Assembly: GCF_009389715.1 (NCBI RefSeq)
Contig: NC_052392.1
Coordinates: forward strand, 30,578,592 to 30,642,591
From: Phoenix dactylifera
Taxonomy: Eukaryota; Streptophyta; Magnoliopsida; Arecales; Arecaceae
DNA: 64,000 nucleotides
Reading direction: 5' to 3'
The translations under genes and the position numbers were made by a program. Below are positions 23,213 to 35,994 of the stretch, piece by piece; within the stretch, counting starts at the first letter, position 1; the number at the start of each line of letters is the position of its first letter. The notes under the pieces are model-generated. The model ran no database searches. It worked only from the letters and a program-made list of their open reading frames with translations, and was not told the DNA's origin.

Positions 23213-23995
23213 AAAAGCAGCCCTCCAATCCCTCCAGCAGCTAATTTTTTGGTCTGTTGTTGTTAAGATCCCCATATTCGTTGGTGGTGCATATATTACA
23301 CCATGACGAGAAATTATTAGTAAAAAAAAAAATTAAATTCATCCTAACAAATATTGTTTTAAAAAAATAATTATTATTATATATTGCTTTCGTGTTGGAC
23401 TGATTCACTATAAATCTAATCCAACTAATAATTATTTCAGTAGATGGTGAAGGCGTCCCTGATGAATGATATCAATTGTTGGGATGTACATGAATAGTTC
23501 AAATTATTTGAAATAATAAAACTATAGCAATGATAAAGAAAAAAATATTATTCTTGAAATTATAGTGTAAAATATTGCGGGCGAATGGCCATATCCTCTC
23601 CACCCACTGGTCAGTATTCCGGTGTGAAGAGGTGATTCAAACAGCATATATTATAAACATAACTTAATTAATAAAATCACATAAAACATGAAAAAAAAAC
23701 AAAGTACTCATACTGATGTATCCCGATTATTCAATTGAGCTAGCCCATGTCAACGCACATTGAAAATTATTTTAACAAGTATTAATGTCTCCTACCCAAT
23801 TCATGATGTCCTACTTTCTTGTACATAGATAAATAGATTTGATCAAAAGAAATAAAAAAAACATGCACAAAAAATATCACCATTGATGGCATGACCAAAA
23901 ATTTGGCCTCAACAATTACTTCATGAAGCTGCTTCAGTAAATCTTGTTAAAACTCCATTTAGGGAGAACTGCTGCAATAAATAGGTTTTAGCCGA

Positions 23996-26900
23996 TCAAT
24001 GACTGCTTCCCTTCAGTTTGCAGTAGGCATATAAGCCAGAGCCAACAAAACCAAGACCTTGGCCAATAACGTTGAGCTGGAGAATAGATAGCATGAATTT
24101 TTTAAAATCAATAGAGAAAAGAAAAGAACGAATCTGCATCAACAAAATGAAAGAGGAATTTGAACTCACCAAATCGAAAGGAAGTCCACCAAACACTAAC
24201 CAGCCAAATCCAACAGTAAAGAAATCCTATCGTACCGGGAAGATCAGATGATGTATTAGCAAAACTCTCACAAAATGCAGGAAAACCAAAATATATATGG
24301 GCGATTTAGTAGGGAATTCAAACCTTTAGATTACCACATATGGTCTGGGTGACTGCAGAATTCAGGGTTGTGTTTAAAAAGATGCTGTAATTCAAGAAAA
24401 ACGCCATTATACAGGAAAGGAGCATCACAGCCTGCAAAAATTGAATAGACAAATGAACATAGTTTGTAGGGTCACAATTTAAATATTTTTGCAAAACATG
24501 TTTGTCTACATGCTACAGTAGAATGGCTAAAGATGCACTGACATCACTAGTAAGCAACTAGCTTTTGTAAATATCAAGATCTACTTCATCTAATTAGATG
24601 CATACAAATGATTCACCAGGATTTTTAGCCACAAACAAGCACCCGAAAAGTGTAGGGAGCTTCCTTTGAGATAAACAAAGGACACCACAGTGTGCACGGG
24701 ATGAGAACTCGTAATAATTCATCAGATGTATATACAAAGAAATCACTCAAGGCAAGATCAGATAGGTCAACAGAATGGTGAAGCTGAACGAGTCCATAAT
24801 CAATCTTTGAAAGGCAACAGAGTTATTTGTGATCTCCATATATGGATATGGAAAGGTCATAGACTAACCATCTTCCACTTTGAATTGAAATTGCCGATAG
24901 CAATTAGCAAATGCCTTTCAAAACTGACAGCTTATCCTATCATTCTAATCATCTAGTTTAGGACTACCAAGAGACATCGCAGGATCCAAGAGAAAGGAGG
25001 AATGAGCAAGATAAATTGACAGAAAGAAAAGGGGATCCTAAAATGACTGTCCCTTGAGCTAAATAAGATAATCATTGAAACTGTACAAGAAATCTAAGAA
25101 ATTAGCAGAAGGTGGGAAACATGGAACATATATATGTTCAGTGTGAAGTACTGGATAGAAACCAGCACTCCACCAAATACTGGAGAAGGGCCCTTGCCAT
25201 ATAATACACAAATCCTCAAGTCTTATGTTACCAACAATGATACCAACTGTTGCAAACATGCATGCATGAAGCAGAACTGAGGGCTACACCTCTCTCCTTT
25301 GGCTTAGCATTTTAAATGGAGATACAAGCTTGAGCATGTGGATCAAATTTCAACATGAGAAACTTCATATGGTATGTTCCCATATGAACAAGTGGGCCAC
25401 AGTTATCAAGATTGCAAAGCTGTTATTTCCATTCTACTGGTTAAGCGATAGGGAAAGAGGATACAAAAGCTATGATCGATAAGGAACAGTTGAAGTGGAC
25501 CATCAATACCACTCCTCAGGAGATGATACTTGGAGAAGATTGAGGACACCTTCAGAACTGGATTGAGGACCAATCCCCCAGCCATCGAAGATGTGCTAAT
25601 GGTGGTGCTGAGGGCAGCGGACATGGAGGCAGTGTAGTGGCCATGGGCAGCGGTCATGGATCAATCCATACTTACTAGAAACAAACTAATGAAAAGATTC
25701 CTTATAAATGTACAAAAGAAACATACAAATTTACATGCACAGTTTCATTAATGCACACATACATTGTCTAGGTTTATAAAGGAAACTTGAATCCACCTGA
25801 AATCCAGGAGAATAAAGGTGAGGAAAATTCATTGTGAGCTTCAAATCCCCCCAAATAAATGTCCAGAAGAAAAAAATCGGTCCACAGACTAATCCTGAAA
25901 CTCAGTAACAGCAAAGGGTAAGTTAGAATACAGTTAATTTGCAAGTTGACAAATAATGATGGAACAGACAAGCAAGCTTCAAAAAATTGGGGGCAAGGCC
26001 ATGAATTATCACCATTACACCACATGAGACCAAAGCTATTGAGACCGCTAGACTTTCCTGGAAAACAGAAGGTATTAAAAACACTGTGAACATAAAGCCA
26101 AATTATTGGGAAATATAGAGAATATAAGGATATAGATACTACCAACACGGGCTATAGTTGCAAGATAAATTGCAGTAGCGATGTTCGCTATAAAGACAAT
26201 GGAATAGCCATAGGCATCGAAGGACAAGTCCCAAGCTCCAGCAACAAATGCACCGAAAACAATCAATGCCACACTGATAAAACCCTTGGTTATGCCATTA
26301 AGAAACAAATCAGAAAGTGAAAAACATCTGTTGAAAAGTAAAACTGTTTTGTCATGAAACAGAGCACTCAGAAGTGACCACCTCAAAGAAGATTGTCCTA
26401 ACTAGGTCTTCTATCTGGAGGAATAAATAATCAAAGAATGGCGAACTACTGAAAAATAACTCCATGTGTTCCACATAATCATGTATGAAATAATGTTATT
26501 TCACAAGAAGCCATTTAGAGTGCAGTCTCTGACAGGCTTGTAGCCTTGAAGAGTTGAAGCATGCAAAACATTTATGAAGGAACATATAGTAAGTTAAACA
26601 GAAAATTTCATGCTGAGTAGCCTTGTGAGGCAATCACATTGACCCAGCGTCAAGCATGAGATGGTTCTAGAGCTACAGAAGCATTATACTTTCAAAGCGC
26701 ATGAAATCCAAGACAAATGTATAGAAAGGTCACTTACCTGCCAACCACAGAAGATGAATACTTTTGCCCAGTTAACAGACACTCCACAATCATTGTAAAC
26801 ACCACAGTCGTACGTCTAAGGGTGGTGTACATTGGAACATTTACCCCACGCACAGACTCCATTGAAGCCAACTTTACCAAAACAGGAATTTCAGACCTTA

Positions 26901-29900
26901 TTTACAGTTCAAGGAATGTTTGCTTAAAACATCAGAGGAAATAGACATGCACTCATTTTCACATTGCAGTACAAAGTACATACCATGTAAAAAAAATACG
27001 CTGATGAAAGTGGAAGGGTATGCAATAAAGTCTTAAGTGGTACAAGGCTTGCCGTATCAGATGCAGTCCATGGCTCCACAACTGTAAATGAAATAATCTT
27101 CCAGCGTTTCATTGCATAAAGAATGCATGTTGAAATTATCATCTGCAAAAGTACAAGTAAAAAAGATTAAAAAAAGGAAGAGGAAAAATAAATGATTTCT
27201 ATGATAGTCACAGGCAACATCAAGTATTTAATTGATTTATAAACTTCAAGGATCCACAATTTTTAGTGAAAAATGATGATTGACCATACTTATTTGTATC
27301 TGTCTCTTAAACATTACTAGATCATCAAAAAAAGGCATAATCCATTCACATCAAGTCAGTATTATTAAATGAATGACATATGTTCTCATCAATGGCCATA
27401 TCAGTGAAACAAAGCATATTTAGGCCTTTCTTTATAATTTTCCATCAACATTAAGGTTTTTTTTTTGGTTGAAATATCTATATATAGTATACCAGCATAT
27501 ACGTCGGGTAGAGACCACATCATAGGCTATGCAGCACGCATCTTAGCAACTGTCAATAATCAACTACTTCAAAGACTTCTTGTGTGAGACTTGTCTATTG
27601 CCGGATTCACCATCTAGAACCTGAGCCATTGTTGTCACACTAATAACCATGTAAAAGTCCAAATGCCTGAAATAGAACTCCTAAAAAAGAGCAATTAAAT
27701 TTCCCCTAAAATTTGTATCTTAAACTCAAGCTATAGGAAAGCTTTTTTCCAATGATTAAATTTGGACCTCAAAAGATATTGATTCTCTGATTTGTTCCTT
27801 GGGCACTCCAGATAGATGATCATGGATTTGGAACTGTATGTAATTTCATGTATTGCATGATTCAGGTCATTGAGGATAAAAAACATTAGGGGTGGCCCTA
27901 GATTTGGAACTATATAGATGGAGATGGAGATTGTGAGGAAGGATATGAAGAAACTTGGAATAACATTAGAGGTAGCCCCAGACAGGAATACTTGGCGAAT
28001 GAGGATCTATAAAACCGATCCCAAATAGTTGGGAAAAGGCTAGATGATTATGATGTATATATGTTCACAGCAAAAAGATATAACCATATATGTTCACTTG
28101 TATGTAATACTAATATCAGCCTAATATCGCCCCATCGAAACTGCACAAATAAAGAGCCTATAAAATACAAGATACTAAAATATGACATCTGATAACTTTT
28201 CTTGGCTTCTTTTATTTTTCTTCTATTTATAATTTTTTTATATTTCTCTTTTTTTTTGGATCAAAACTCCAAAACTTAGAATTAAACTTCTAAAACACTG
28301 ACACTAACGGATCGAAACTCCACAAACCTGGCTGAAATTGAATCTGAGTTTTCAAACCTTGCTTGAAACTAGCTATGACGGTTTGCACATCAAGAGCATA
28401 AGCCAATATTGATTTTAATTGAGAAAGGGTCTTAAATTTAAGCAACAAGTATAAGAGGGGAAAGCATGGAAGTTAAGCATCTTCCCATTTCAAAGGGCTT
28501 TGCTATCCATTAGTACCTGTTAAGACAAAATGACAACTTATGTATTTAAATATATGGGATTGCTTAGATTATTTTTCTATCACCAGTTCTATGCATGACT
28601 CTATGTCTATATGTAGAACTATAGATGTCGCAACTAGCATATTGTAGATATGAAATCACGGACTATATATACACACACACATATATATACATACATACAC
28701 AGACAGAGAGAGAAGAGTTTGCTCCTCTTATATATATATATATATATATCGGATGGATTTTGCTCCTCTTGAGAGGAAAGGGCCTCTTGACTTCAAATCC
28801 AGTAATAGGGCACCCAAATCAAAGATTCACATTATTGATCATGATATAACAACTAAAATGCCTGGAAACCAAAAATCACATGTTTCAATGGTCTCTAATC
28901 GATGCATTATGCAAACACAAAAATAGAGGTTTTCACCATGCTAGTATGCTACAATACATGATAAAATATTTAAATTGAGAATCCACCTTATCAATCATGA
29001 TCAATATATGCTAAAACATATATAGATTGAAATATAATAATTTTAACAGTTAGTCCATAGTAAAACATGGTTACCACAAAAGCATGTAATTTCTTGTTTC
29101 TAAACATTTTTGGTAGTATAGATCGCGATCAATGATATGGATCTTCGATTCAAGTGCCGTTTTATTGATTTTTGAGTTGAGACAAGTACATACACTCTGT
29201 CCTTGAGAGGAGAATAGTCCAACATACATATCATATAATATGAATATTCAATAGAAATTTTTGACATGCATCACTCAATGAAAATAGTCATAGAAGAAAA
29301 AAAAAAGATACCTGAAAGAGAGTTATAACATTAGCACTAGGAAAATTATATGAAGATAGGGCTGCTTTGTTGAACATCACAAGAAATACTGCAGATAAAG
29401 ATCCACAGGGCAAAGTCAAATTTCTGTTATGGTAATATGATACAAAAGGAAAAAAAAAGAAAAAAAATTACAACATAGTTTAGTTACCATTTCTATGTCC
29501 ATGATCTGAGAATGGTGCAACGTCCATAAATGTGCAGTATATGAATTTACATAAAAAGAAGAGGCATGCTGATGGATTATTCATCATAACATCTCCTTCA
29601 TTTTCCCATCATAACATCTCCTTCATTTTCCTATCTTTTAGCTCACGTATTCTTTCCCTTCCTTTCTCCATCTCTTTGTTTCTAGTTTCTACCTATCTTT
29701 TCACTTCTTTTCTCAACCTACTATGTTTTCTATCTTCAAGAGATCATATTCAGTTATTTTGCATTTGAAGGCTATTTATACTCAGAAGTGAAAATTGCTC
29801 CTATAAGGCAAAAAATTATGGTATTTTAATCATTCTCCATCTGTGAAACATTAAAAAAAAAATAATACGAGGCCTGTGTCCTTGCTAAAATCCTCATTCT

Positions 29901-32900
29901 GTTTAATTAATGTGCTGTGAACCAACCAATTATGTTCATGCCTCCCATTGACCGTCTCTCTTATTGATAACTACAGATGAAAAGGCCTGGATCAGCACAG
30001 AATAGAGTGCTGGGAAGCACAGTTAGCAAGTACCTGCCAGAGCCTTATCAGCAAAAAGAACTGGTATGGCACCAGTTATGTGCTATCACCAGGCATGTCA
30101 TAGTGCCGATGCGCGCCAAGAAGCAAGGCATAGTGTACATGCCAATTATATACCAGCATGATGTCAGCAAACAATATTTTAATCTTTGGGTCTTATGAAT
30201 ACATAGCACATATAACCAAGGCTTTTAGCCAATTTGTGACCTTCGTGTTGCTAGAAAATAGGGAGGCAATCAAATTTTCATGACATATGCTGTTGAAAGT
30301 AATCTACCCGAATCTCAAGCTATCCAGATGCTGGTAAAAAATCTTAGAGATCCACTTCGATCTATTATCCGCCCAGTCACAATACCTATCCTGATCTTTT
30401 TGAAAGAGCCTCTCAATTCAAGAGGAATCTAAAGAAAGGATTATTTGGTTCTATGTTTCCTAAGAGTTATGGTTCTTCCCCCTCCTCCCAAAGTGGAGGT
30501 GCTCAAAAGAAGCAGACGGCTGACATCAAGTCTAGTGGTGTCAACCAAATCAACACTATTTTTCAGGAAAATGGAAGGAGAGGGAATTACCAGCGTTCCC
30601 CAAACCAGAACTAGGTACCCTTGCAAATCTCAGTTCCTCTCCAACAACCTCTTCCACTTCTTCCTAATCCTATAACAAACCTTCCTAGTCAACCAGCTCT
30701 ACCTCCACCCGTCCAACCTGCCCAAGTGCTACCAGTTCAGCCTCCCAACCTGTTTCCTCAATACACCCTGCCTCAAGGTAACCAAGCTTTCCAAAACCAG
30801 GGGCAAGGGCAAAGAAGAAACTTCGATGCTAAAATTCATCTAACTATTTTGCAATTCTATTACTAAATTACAAAACAAGAGGAATAAGTGCAAGGGACTG
30901 ATATTGTGGTGGCAAAAACTGAATTATGTTTATGTCTCAAGGGAGAAAAGCATGCTAAATTCCTTTTCTTGGCTCTTGTCATCTATGCTCTAACTAGTTT
31001 TCTTAAAACTCATCTTTCCATGAAATATATGGATGTTTTCCACTGGTTCAAAGGTACAAAATAATTGGTAATGTCTACCTGGTAAATATTAGTTGGTCAC
31101 CTTCTGTTACAATCATACAAATGATGCAAAAGATTCCTAAAGTACAATCTTCAAACTTCCAGGAACTTTTGCACTAGTTTGCAGTTACTATTTACACCAA
31201 AACCCATGTTCTTTCCTGAGAGTACAAGTAAAGTTTGGTTTATTTTTTTACTTCCTTTTGGGGGGGAGCATTGGCATTTCCTAGAATAGCATTTGCTATT
31301 TTTTTGTACCAAGGATGAAAGAGGTCACCCTAGCTATTTAAATTGCTCCAATCTTCCAAATACTCAATACGCAAAAACTAGAAAGTATGACAGTTACATT
31401 TGGGTGTATACATTGCATAAATAGTAGTCATGCAAAAATGGTCCAGACTAGCATACAAAAGTCAGCATCATAAGTCAACAACAAAACACAAGAGGAGGAT
31501 AGTGCACCTAGTTTCTTCACTTTCATGTGTAATCTCACATTCTCAAGTCCAACCAAACTTCCATCACTACTTTTTTTGTTTGAAGAATCATTATTCAGTA
31601 GGACATTTTAGTCATGTTTCCTATGGAAATTTTAACATTTCCACACTACATATCATATGAACAACCAACTCAATTGGCTAAACAAACTTCTTGTCATGAA
31701 TCCAACAGTATGTAAATCTTAATCAAAACCTCAAGCATTTGTATAACTCTTCAGTTAGCATAGATAGTGGTTCTATAAACATGGCACTGGCAGTACAAGT
31801 AGTTGGAATAAGGGATGTTAAAAATTCTACACTTAATCAACTCAAATTAGCAGAAGAGGACAGCACAAAAAATACCCTCATCTTGGACATACATCTATGT
31901 GGTTTTCATGTCATCGATTAGCAGATTCACATTACGTTTGGCTTCAAATCAGCTATTTATCTGTGAAGGTTATTACTTAAACAGACCTCTAGAAGGTAGT
32001 CTAACAGCAAGTGTTTAACTCTCCCATGGTCAGTATCCAACACTTCACATGCACTAGCATTGACACAAACGCAATTTCCTTAGCTCATGGACAGCATAGA
32101 GATAAAACGCTCCCTTGAATTCTCTGACTCATCTAAATATGAGGTAAGAGAGACCAAAAGAAAGCAACAACATTCTACACTCGGTTGCTATAGTAGATCA
32201 CAAACTAAAGATCACATCCCAGAGAACAGATGTTATCAGCTACTGAGACTTCAAATAGAAAAACACACGACCATACAGAAAAAAAGATAATCCCTTTTTT
32301 AAGTTAAATCAAGACAAGAATTCTGCTGAAATCATGCCCCACAAGTACGTGAATGGCAGAAATTTACACGATATTCCTGTGAAAACTATTATCCTTTAGA
32401 AAATAATGGCTAGGGCAATCCAAGTATTTTATCCCAAACCAACTCATAAAAAAGGAATTACTAGGAACTTCCGTAGCAGCTTGCAAGCTAAAGATCACAT
32501 CACAAGGAAGCTAAATTTACCAGCTGTTGAGAATTTAAATGATATTTTAAAAAAAGGGAATCTTTAAAGCTATTTCAAGTTAAAGTTAATTGATTCAGTC
32601 TCCTCTTTCTTTCTATTTCCGCATTTCAGAAGTTGATACTGTAGGCCCATTATAGAATCAAGAAAACACAACCTTTTAGGATGTAAAAATATCAATACCA
32701 TTGCTTAGGCAACTTTCCTCGTTTTTCCGATCTAAGACATTCATATCATACGTCGATCGATTAAAAGTTCAAACTTTTAAGAGATCAAAAGATAAATTAA
32801 CAAGAAATTCAAAGAAAACATCAAAATACAGAGGATTTGACTTGAGAGAGGGGTGAAGAGGGAGACCGGCGCAGGTCATGTAGGAGAGGGCGGCGTAGGC

Positions 32901-33014
32901 GCCTCGCTTGGACATGGCAGAGCCCTTGAATTCAAGGCCGTCTCCGCCGCTGCCACGGCGCGGGGGATCGGACACCGGCAGCAGCACACTCTTCGGCGCC
33001 ATCCGATCGCCCAT
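23996..33014 (-). CDS. UGNT1-like: Golgi nucleotide-sugar transporter, UGNT1-like (UDP-GlcNAc/GalNAc type), ten coding exons
   Basis: Coding exons in order: 32867-33014, 29312-29388, 26984-27142, 26738-26871, 26143-26273, 26013-26057, 25797-25894, 24324-24431, 24170-24226, 23996-24076. All introns are GT-AG and phases agree, giving 1038 bp or 345 residues. The N-terminus carries LLPVSDPPRRG and KGSAMSKRGAYAALSYMTCA. Hydrophobic segments follow, including VMFNKAALSSYNFP, RGVNVPMYTTLRRTTVVF, GAFVAGAWDLSFDAYGY, KSSGLNSFGLMWCNG, AFFLNYSIFLNTTLNS and the end NVIGQGLGFVGSGLYAY. This is the drug/metabolite-transporter fold with about ten membrane helices. Relatives import UDP-sugars into the Golgi in exchange for UMP. 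The UGNT1 assignment is from memory; substrate is inferred. Long introns 1 (3.5 kb) and 2 (2.2 kb) hold transposon remnants. The start ATG at 33014 has a second in-frame ATG at codon 5. Confidence 0.88.
27870..28062 (+). pseudogene. 3' end of an RTE-type LINE ORF2
   Basis: The frame VRKDMKKLGITLE, APDRNTWRMRIYKTDPK ends at a stop. This is the typical C-terminal tail of plant RTE-clade LINEs (DRxxWRxxIHxADP), followed by a short GATGATTATGATG-like tail. It is truncated and lies inside intron 2 of the transporter gene in antisense orientation. Confidence 0.5.
28655..28760. repeat. compound microsatellite (AC/AT/GA) with TTGCTCCTCTT duplication
   Basis: Runs of ACAC, ATAC, GAGA and a (TA)n stretch, with TTTGCTCCTCTT present on both sides of the (TA)n run. 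Confidence 0.8.
30280..30870 (+). pseudogene. Ty3/gypsy gag remnant in intron 1 of the transporter gene
   Basis: Frames with stops give ESQAIQMLVKNLRDPLRSII, YPDLFERASQFKRNL, then a Gln/Pro-rich stretch (LPPPVQPAQVLPVQPPNLF) and GNQAFQNQGQGQRR. The first part resembles the C-terminal portion of a Ty3/gypsy gag domain. There are no LTRs or pol nearby, so it is an old fragment. Confidence 0.45.
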
Positions 33015-34129
33015 CTCCTTTGAATCGAACGCCGAATATTATGGAAGGCCGGCCGAGTCCTGTGTTTTCTTATTGACTTAAAAATTTCGACGGCCCTTTT
33101 CTTACTTTTCCGAGAGAGCGGGGAGAGCCAAGTAGAATCCTTTCGGCGACGGCGCCCTTTCCATGTCAAAACCAAACGGGGACGGTCTTTGGGTCTGGTC
33201 GCTCGCGAGAGAACTTTAGGAGATTTGAGAGCATGCTACCTGGCTCGATGTGATTGGTACGTCGGTAGCAGCAGCAGCGGATATTTGTTTATTCGGGGCG
33301 ACGCCACATCGTTTGGTTTTAATTTTGTAATTTTTTATTTATTAGTATTATTATTATTTTTTGAAAAACTGATTTTTTTTGAAATATGATACATGAAAAA
33401 ATTATTTTGGCATATCTAGTTTACAACGGAAAAGTGAACGCTATAAACTAATTCATATTTAGTTGAGTATTTATTTTTTAAGAAATATATGAAATATTTC
33501 TTATATTCTAATAAAAAAATTTATCTATAAATTTTAATAGTTTAAAAATTGTTTTAAAAGAAAATTTTAATTTTTAACTGATAAAAAAATTTTCTTAAAT
33601 TTTTGTTTTCCACTAAACATGAACTATATATATATATATATTAAAAAAATTAAATGGTCCAACGGAGAAAATGTAATGAAATACAAAAGACCATCGTAAA
33701 TAAATAAAGAGAACTACAGTTGGAACTGCATCCACATGGCATCGGCTATCAAAATGCTCTGAAATTGCGGTGGAAAGGGCACAGGTTTGGTGATTACAAT
33801 ATTATTATGCAATGCTTGGAAGGCAATCCAATTTGCCGCCGGATAGCTTTCTCTATAAATATGAGATACGATGAAAAGCTCCATAGATTGCTTCCATCCC
33901 GCTAGACCCTATGTAATCTATGCCTTTGACCGCGACAATAGGAAAGGAAATTAAAGAGCTTTGGTGTAATCTTGCGTATGGGATCAAATCAGGTCGGATC
34001 TTCTAACATTCTGTATTTTAATAAACTCGCAAGCTCCCATTTGGTCAATGGCCAGTGAGCAAGTTCCACACAGGTCACGTAGCATGTTGCTAGCCGTTTT
34101 CAGAACGGTTTGATAGCCGGAAAGACAGA
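33015..34129. other. upstream region of the transporter gene, no other gene
   Basis: 33015-33200 is GC-richer and should contain the 5' untranslated leader and promoter of the transporter. From 33300 the DNA is AT-rich with a (TA)n run at 33628-33642. I see no coding region. Confidence 0.5.
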
Positions 34130-34500
34130 GCTTGTTCCATTAGAAAACGAGCCAAGTTGGAACTTAAATTGGAGCTTGAGTCGCCTGTGCTTGATGATTT
34201 CATAAAAATAAATGGAAGTTTACTTTTTGCTTAAAAGTTTTTGCTTGGTTTTGATTGATGACAGGCTTGAGATGTTGCAAATAGTTGAGGGTCGGCCCGG
34301 TGGTAGGCTCGGCCGAGCTTGTTTGGCTAGAAAATAAGCTAAGTTTGAACTTAAATGGAAGCTTGAGTCGTAAATGAACCAAGCGTGGTCAAGCTAAATT
34401 TTGCTTGTCAAGCGAGCTGTACTTCCATATCCATTGTCAAGCTCACTTTGAGCTTGAATATGCCCTTTTTATAACAAACCAAGCTTGAGAACCATAATCA
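34130..34500. repeat. AGCTTGAG/CTCAAGCT-rich interspersed repeat
   Basis: Repeated AGCTTGAGTCG, AAGCTCACTTTGAGCTTG and AACCAAGCTTGAG motifs in both orientations. A related AGCTCATTTAAACCCCTAG end occurs at 51408-51431. It is probably a MITE; boundaries are not resolved. Confidence 0.35.
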
Positions 34501-35994
34501 CCAGTTCCACTTATCACTTTTGCAACATGTTGGTAAGAATAATAACATGACTTGAAGATCAATTTGCTTGTCAATGACTGATGAGGGGCCCCCAAATCCG
34601 TGCCTTGTCCACTATATTTTCATTTCCTCTGCCATTTCCAGGGTTCTCTGCACCCACAGTCAGAGATGCCCGACTCAAGCTTGCTGCCCCCCATGGGATG
34701 GCGACCAAACTGCATCCCTTTCTAGAATCCCCCCTCATCTCAGTCTTCCTAAGTAAAGAGTGACCTCCCCAGGAGTTAAATATGCAGGTTGTTAAAATAT
34801 TTGCCGAAGAAAAAAAAAAAACAAAAAAAAAAGAAGGAAAGAAAAGTAATTTTATTTTTCATTTAATTATATTCAGTACATCTCAGAATTAATATATACT
34901 CGTGTACAAATGCCATTTAAGAAAAATAACATAGCCTGATGTAGGATCATATTAACATTGAAAAATATTATGAGTTGATATAGATTATTATACGATCCTT
35001 AAAATTACGCCAATACAAATTACTCAAAGCATCTAGACCTAGGATTTTAATAATCAAATCTGCCCTTGCCATTTGCTAGTATAATCTCTGTGTCTTGGGC
35101 AACTAGTGGCTTCATTTGAGAAGCTAGATAAAAAGGATTCCGAAATCCCACCAACCTCAGAGTGCTTTATCCATTTACGATTAATATGATCTTCCAGGAT
35201 GTACAAATTTCTCATGAAGAATCACATCAAAAGTTTCATTCTTAATGTCAAAGGGAAATCAAATTTTTGGATCTTCACAAAGATATGTTTTAATCGTCCC
35301 ACGCATGTTTCCATACGAGACTCCACCAGCGGACCCCATGACACGTTCAGGCGAGACGATCAACACTAGTTGTTTTATATGATCATTTCAGCTACGATTT
35401 GTAAAACTTAATGTCTTAAGCTTAGCAAAAGCTAGGTCTTGTTGGACATCATTGTATGAAAGGAAAGGAAAGGAAAGAAAAGAAAAGTCTCTCTCCTGTC
35501 AATTAACCAGCACTAAATAAATCCAGTCTATTGTTTAGACCTTGAAAGCTCAAACCGCGTGCCTTCCATCCCTCTAGCAGCATGGCAGCGGTCCATTTAA
35601 CAGCCAATCCCAGCTTGGTGCACCTGGCCGGCTGCACCATTGATCCTCTCTTACCTGGAGTAAGTTGTCATCGAATTAATGTTACAGCAGAAACAATTAT
35701 AACCAAGGATCTGGTGCAGTCTAAACCATGCATATAGTCTACCTTGAGGACACTAACAATGCAAATCACTACAGGACACATCCCTTGTAGAACATTATAA
35801 CATCATGCATTTCTTCCAGTCCTCTCAGCATCCCTCAATATGAAGGTTACAACAGCAAGCCACATAAGATACAAGCCCTACTTTCCAAAACCCTTTGAAT
35901 ATATTTGGAACCAAGGAAGAACCATCAAAAAATCTGCTATCTACAATCACAAAAAAGAACTTTTGTACTCAGGAAGGAATTTGCTGCTAAAAGA
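34501..35994. other. intergenic region and probable 3' untranslated region of the kinase gene
   Basis: No coding signature was found. The sequence next to 35995 is expected to contain the kinase 3' UTR. A polyA/AAAG-rich patch lies at 34808-34850. Confidence 0.4.

Larger units (their letters stand above)
21236..23745. repeat. tandem segmental duplication, copy B (broken sulfotransferase)
   Basis: It shares with copy A the sequences CAACCATTATACATATATGA (about 21281), the 3' flank, the gene, GTAGATCCGTGAGGATCGG (22411), GATTGATTGAGCG (22533), TAATTAGATTTGAATG (about 22739) and GGTGATTCAAACAGC (23629). It carries a private A-rich insertion (22317-22363) and lacks the CGACGC block. Confidence 0.8.
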
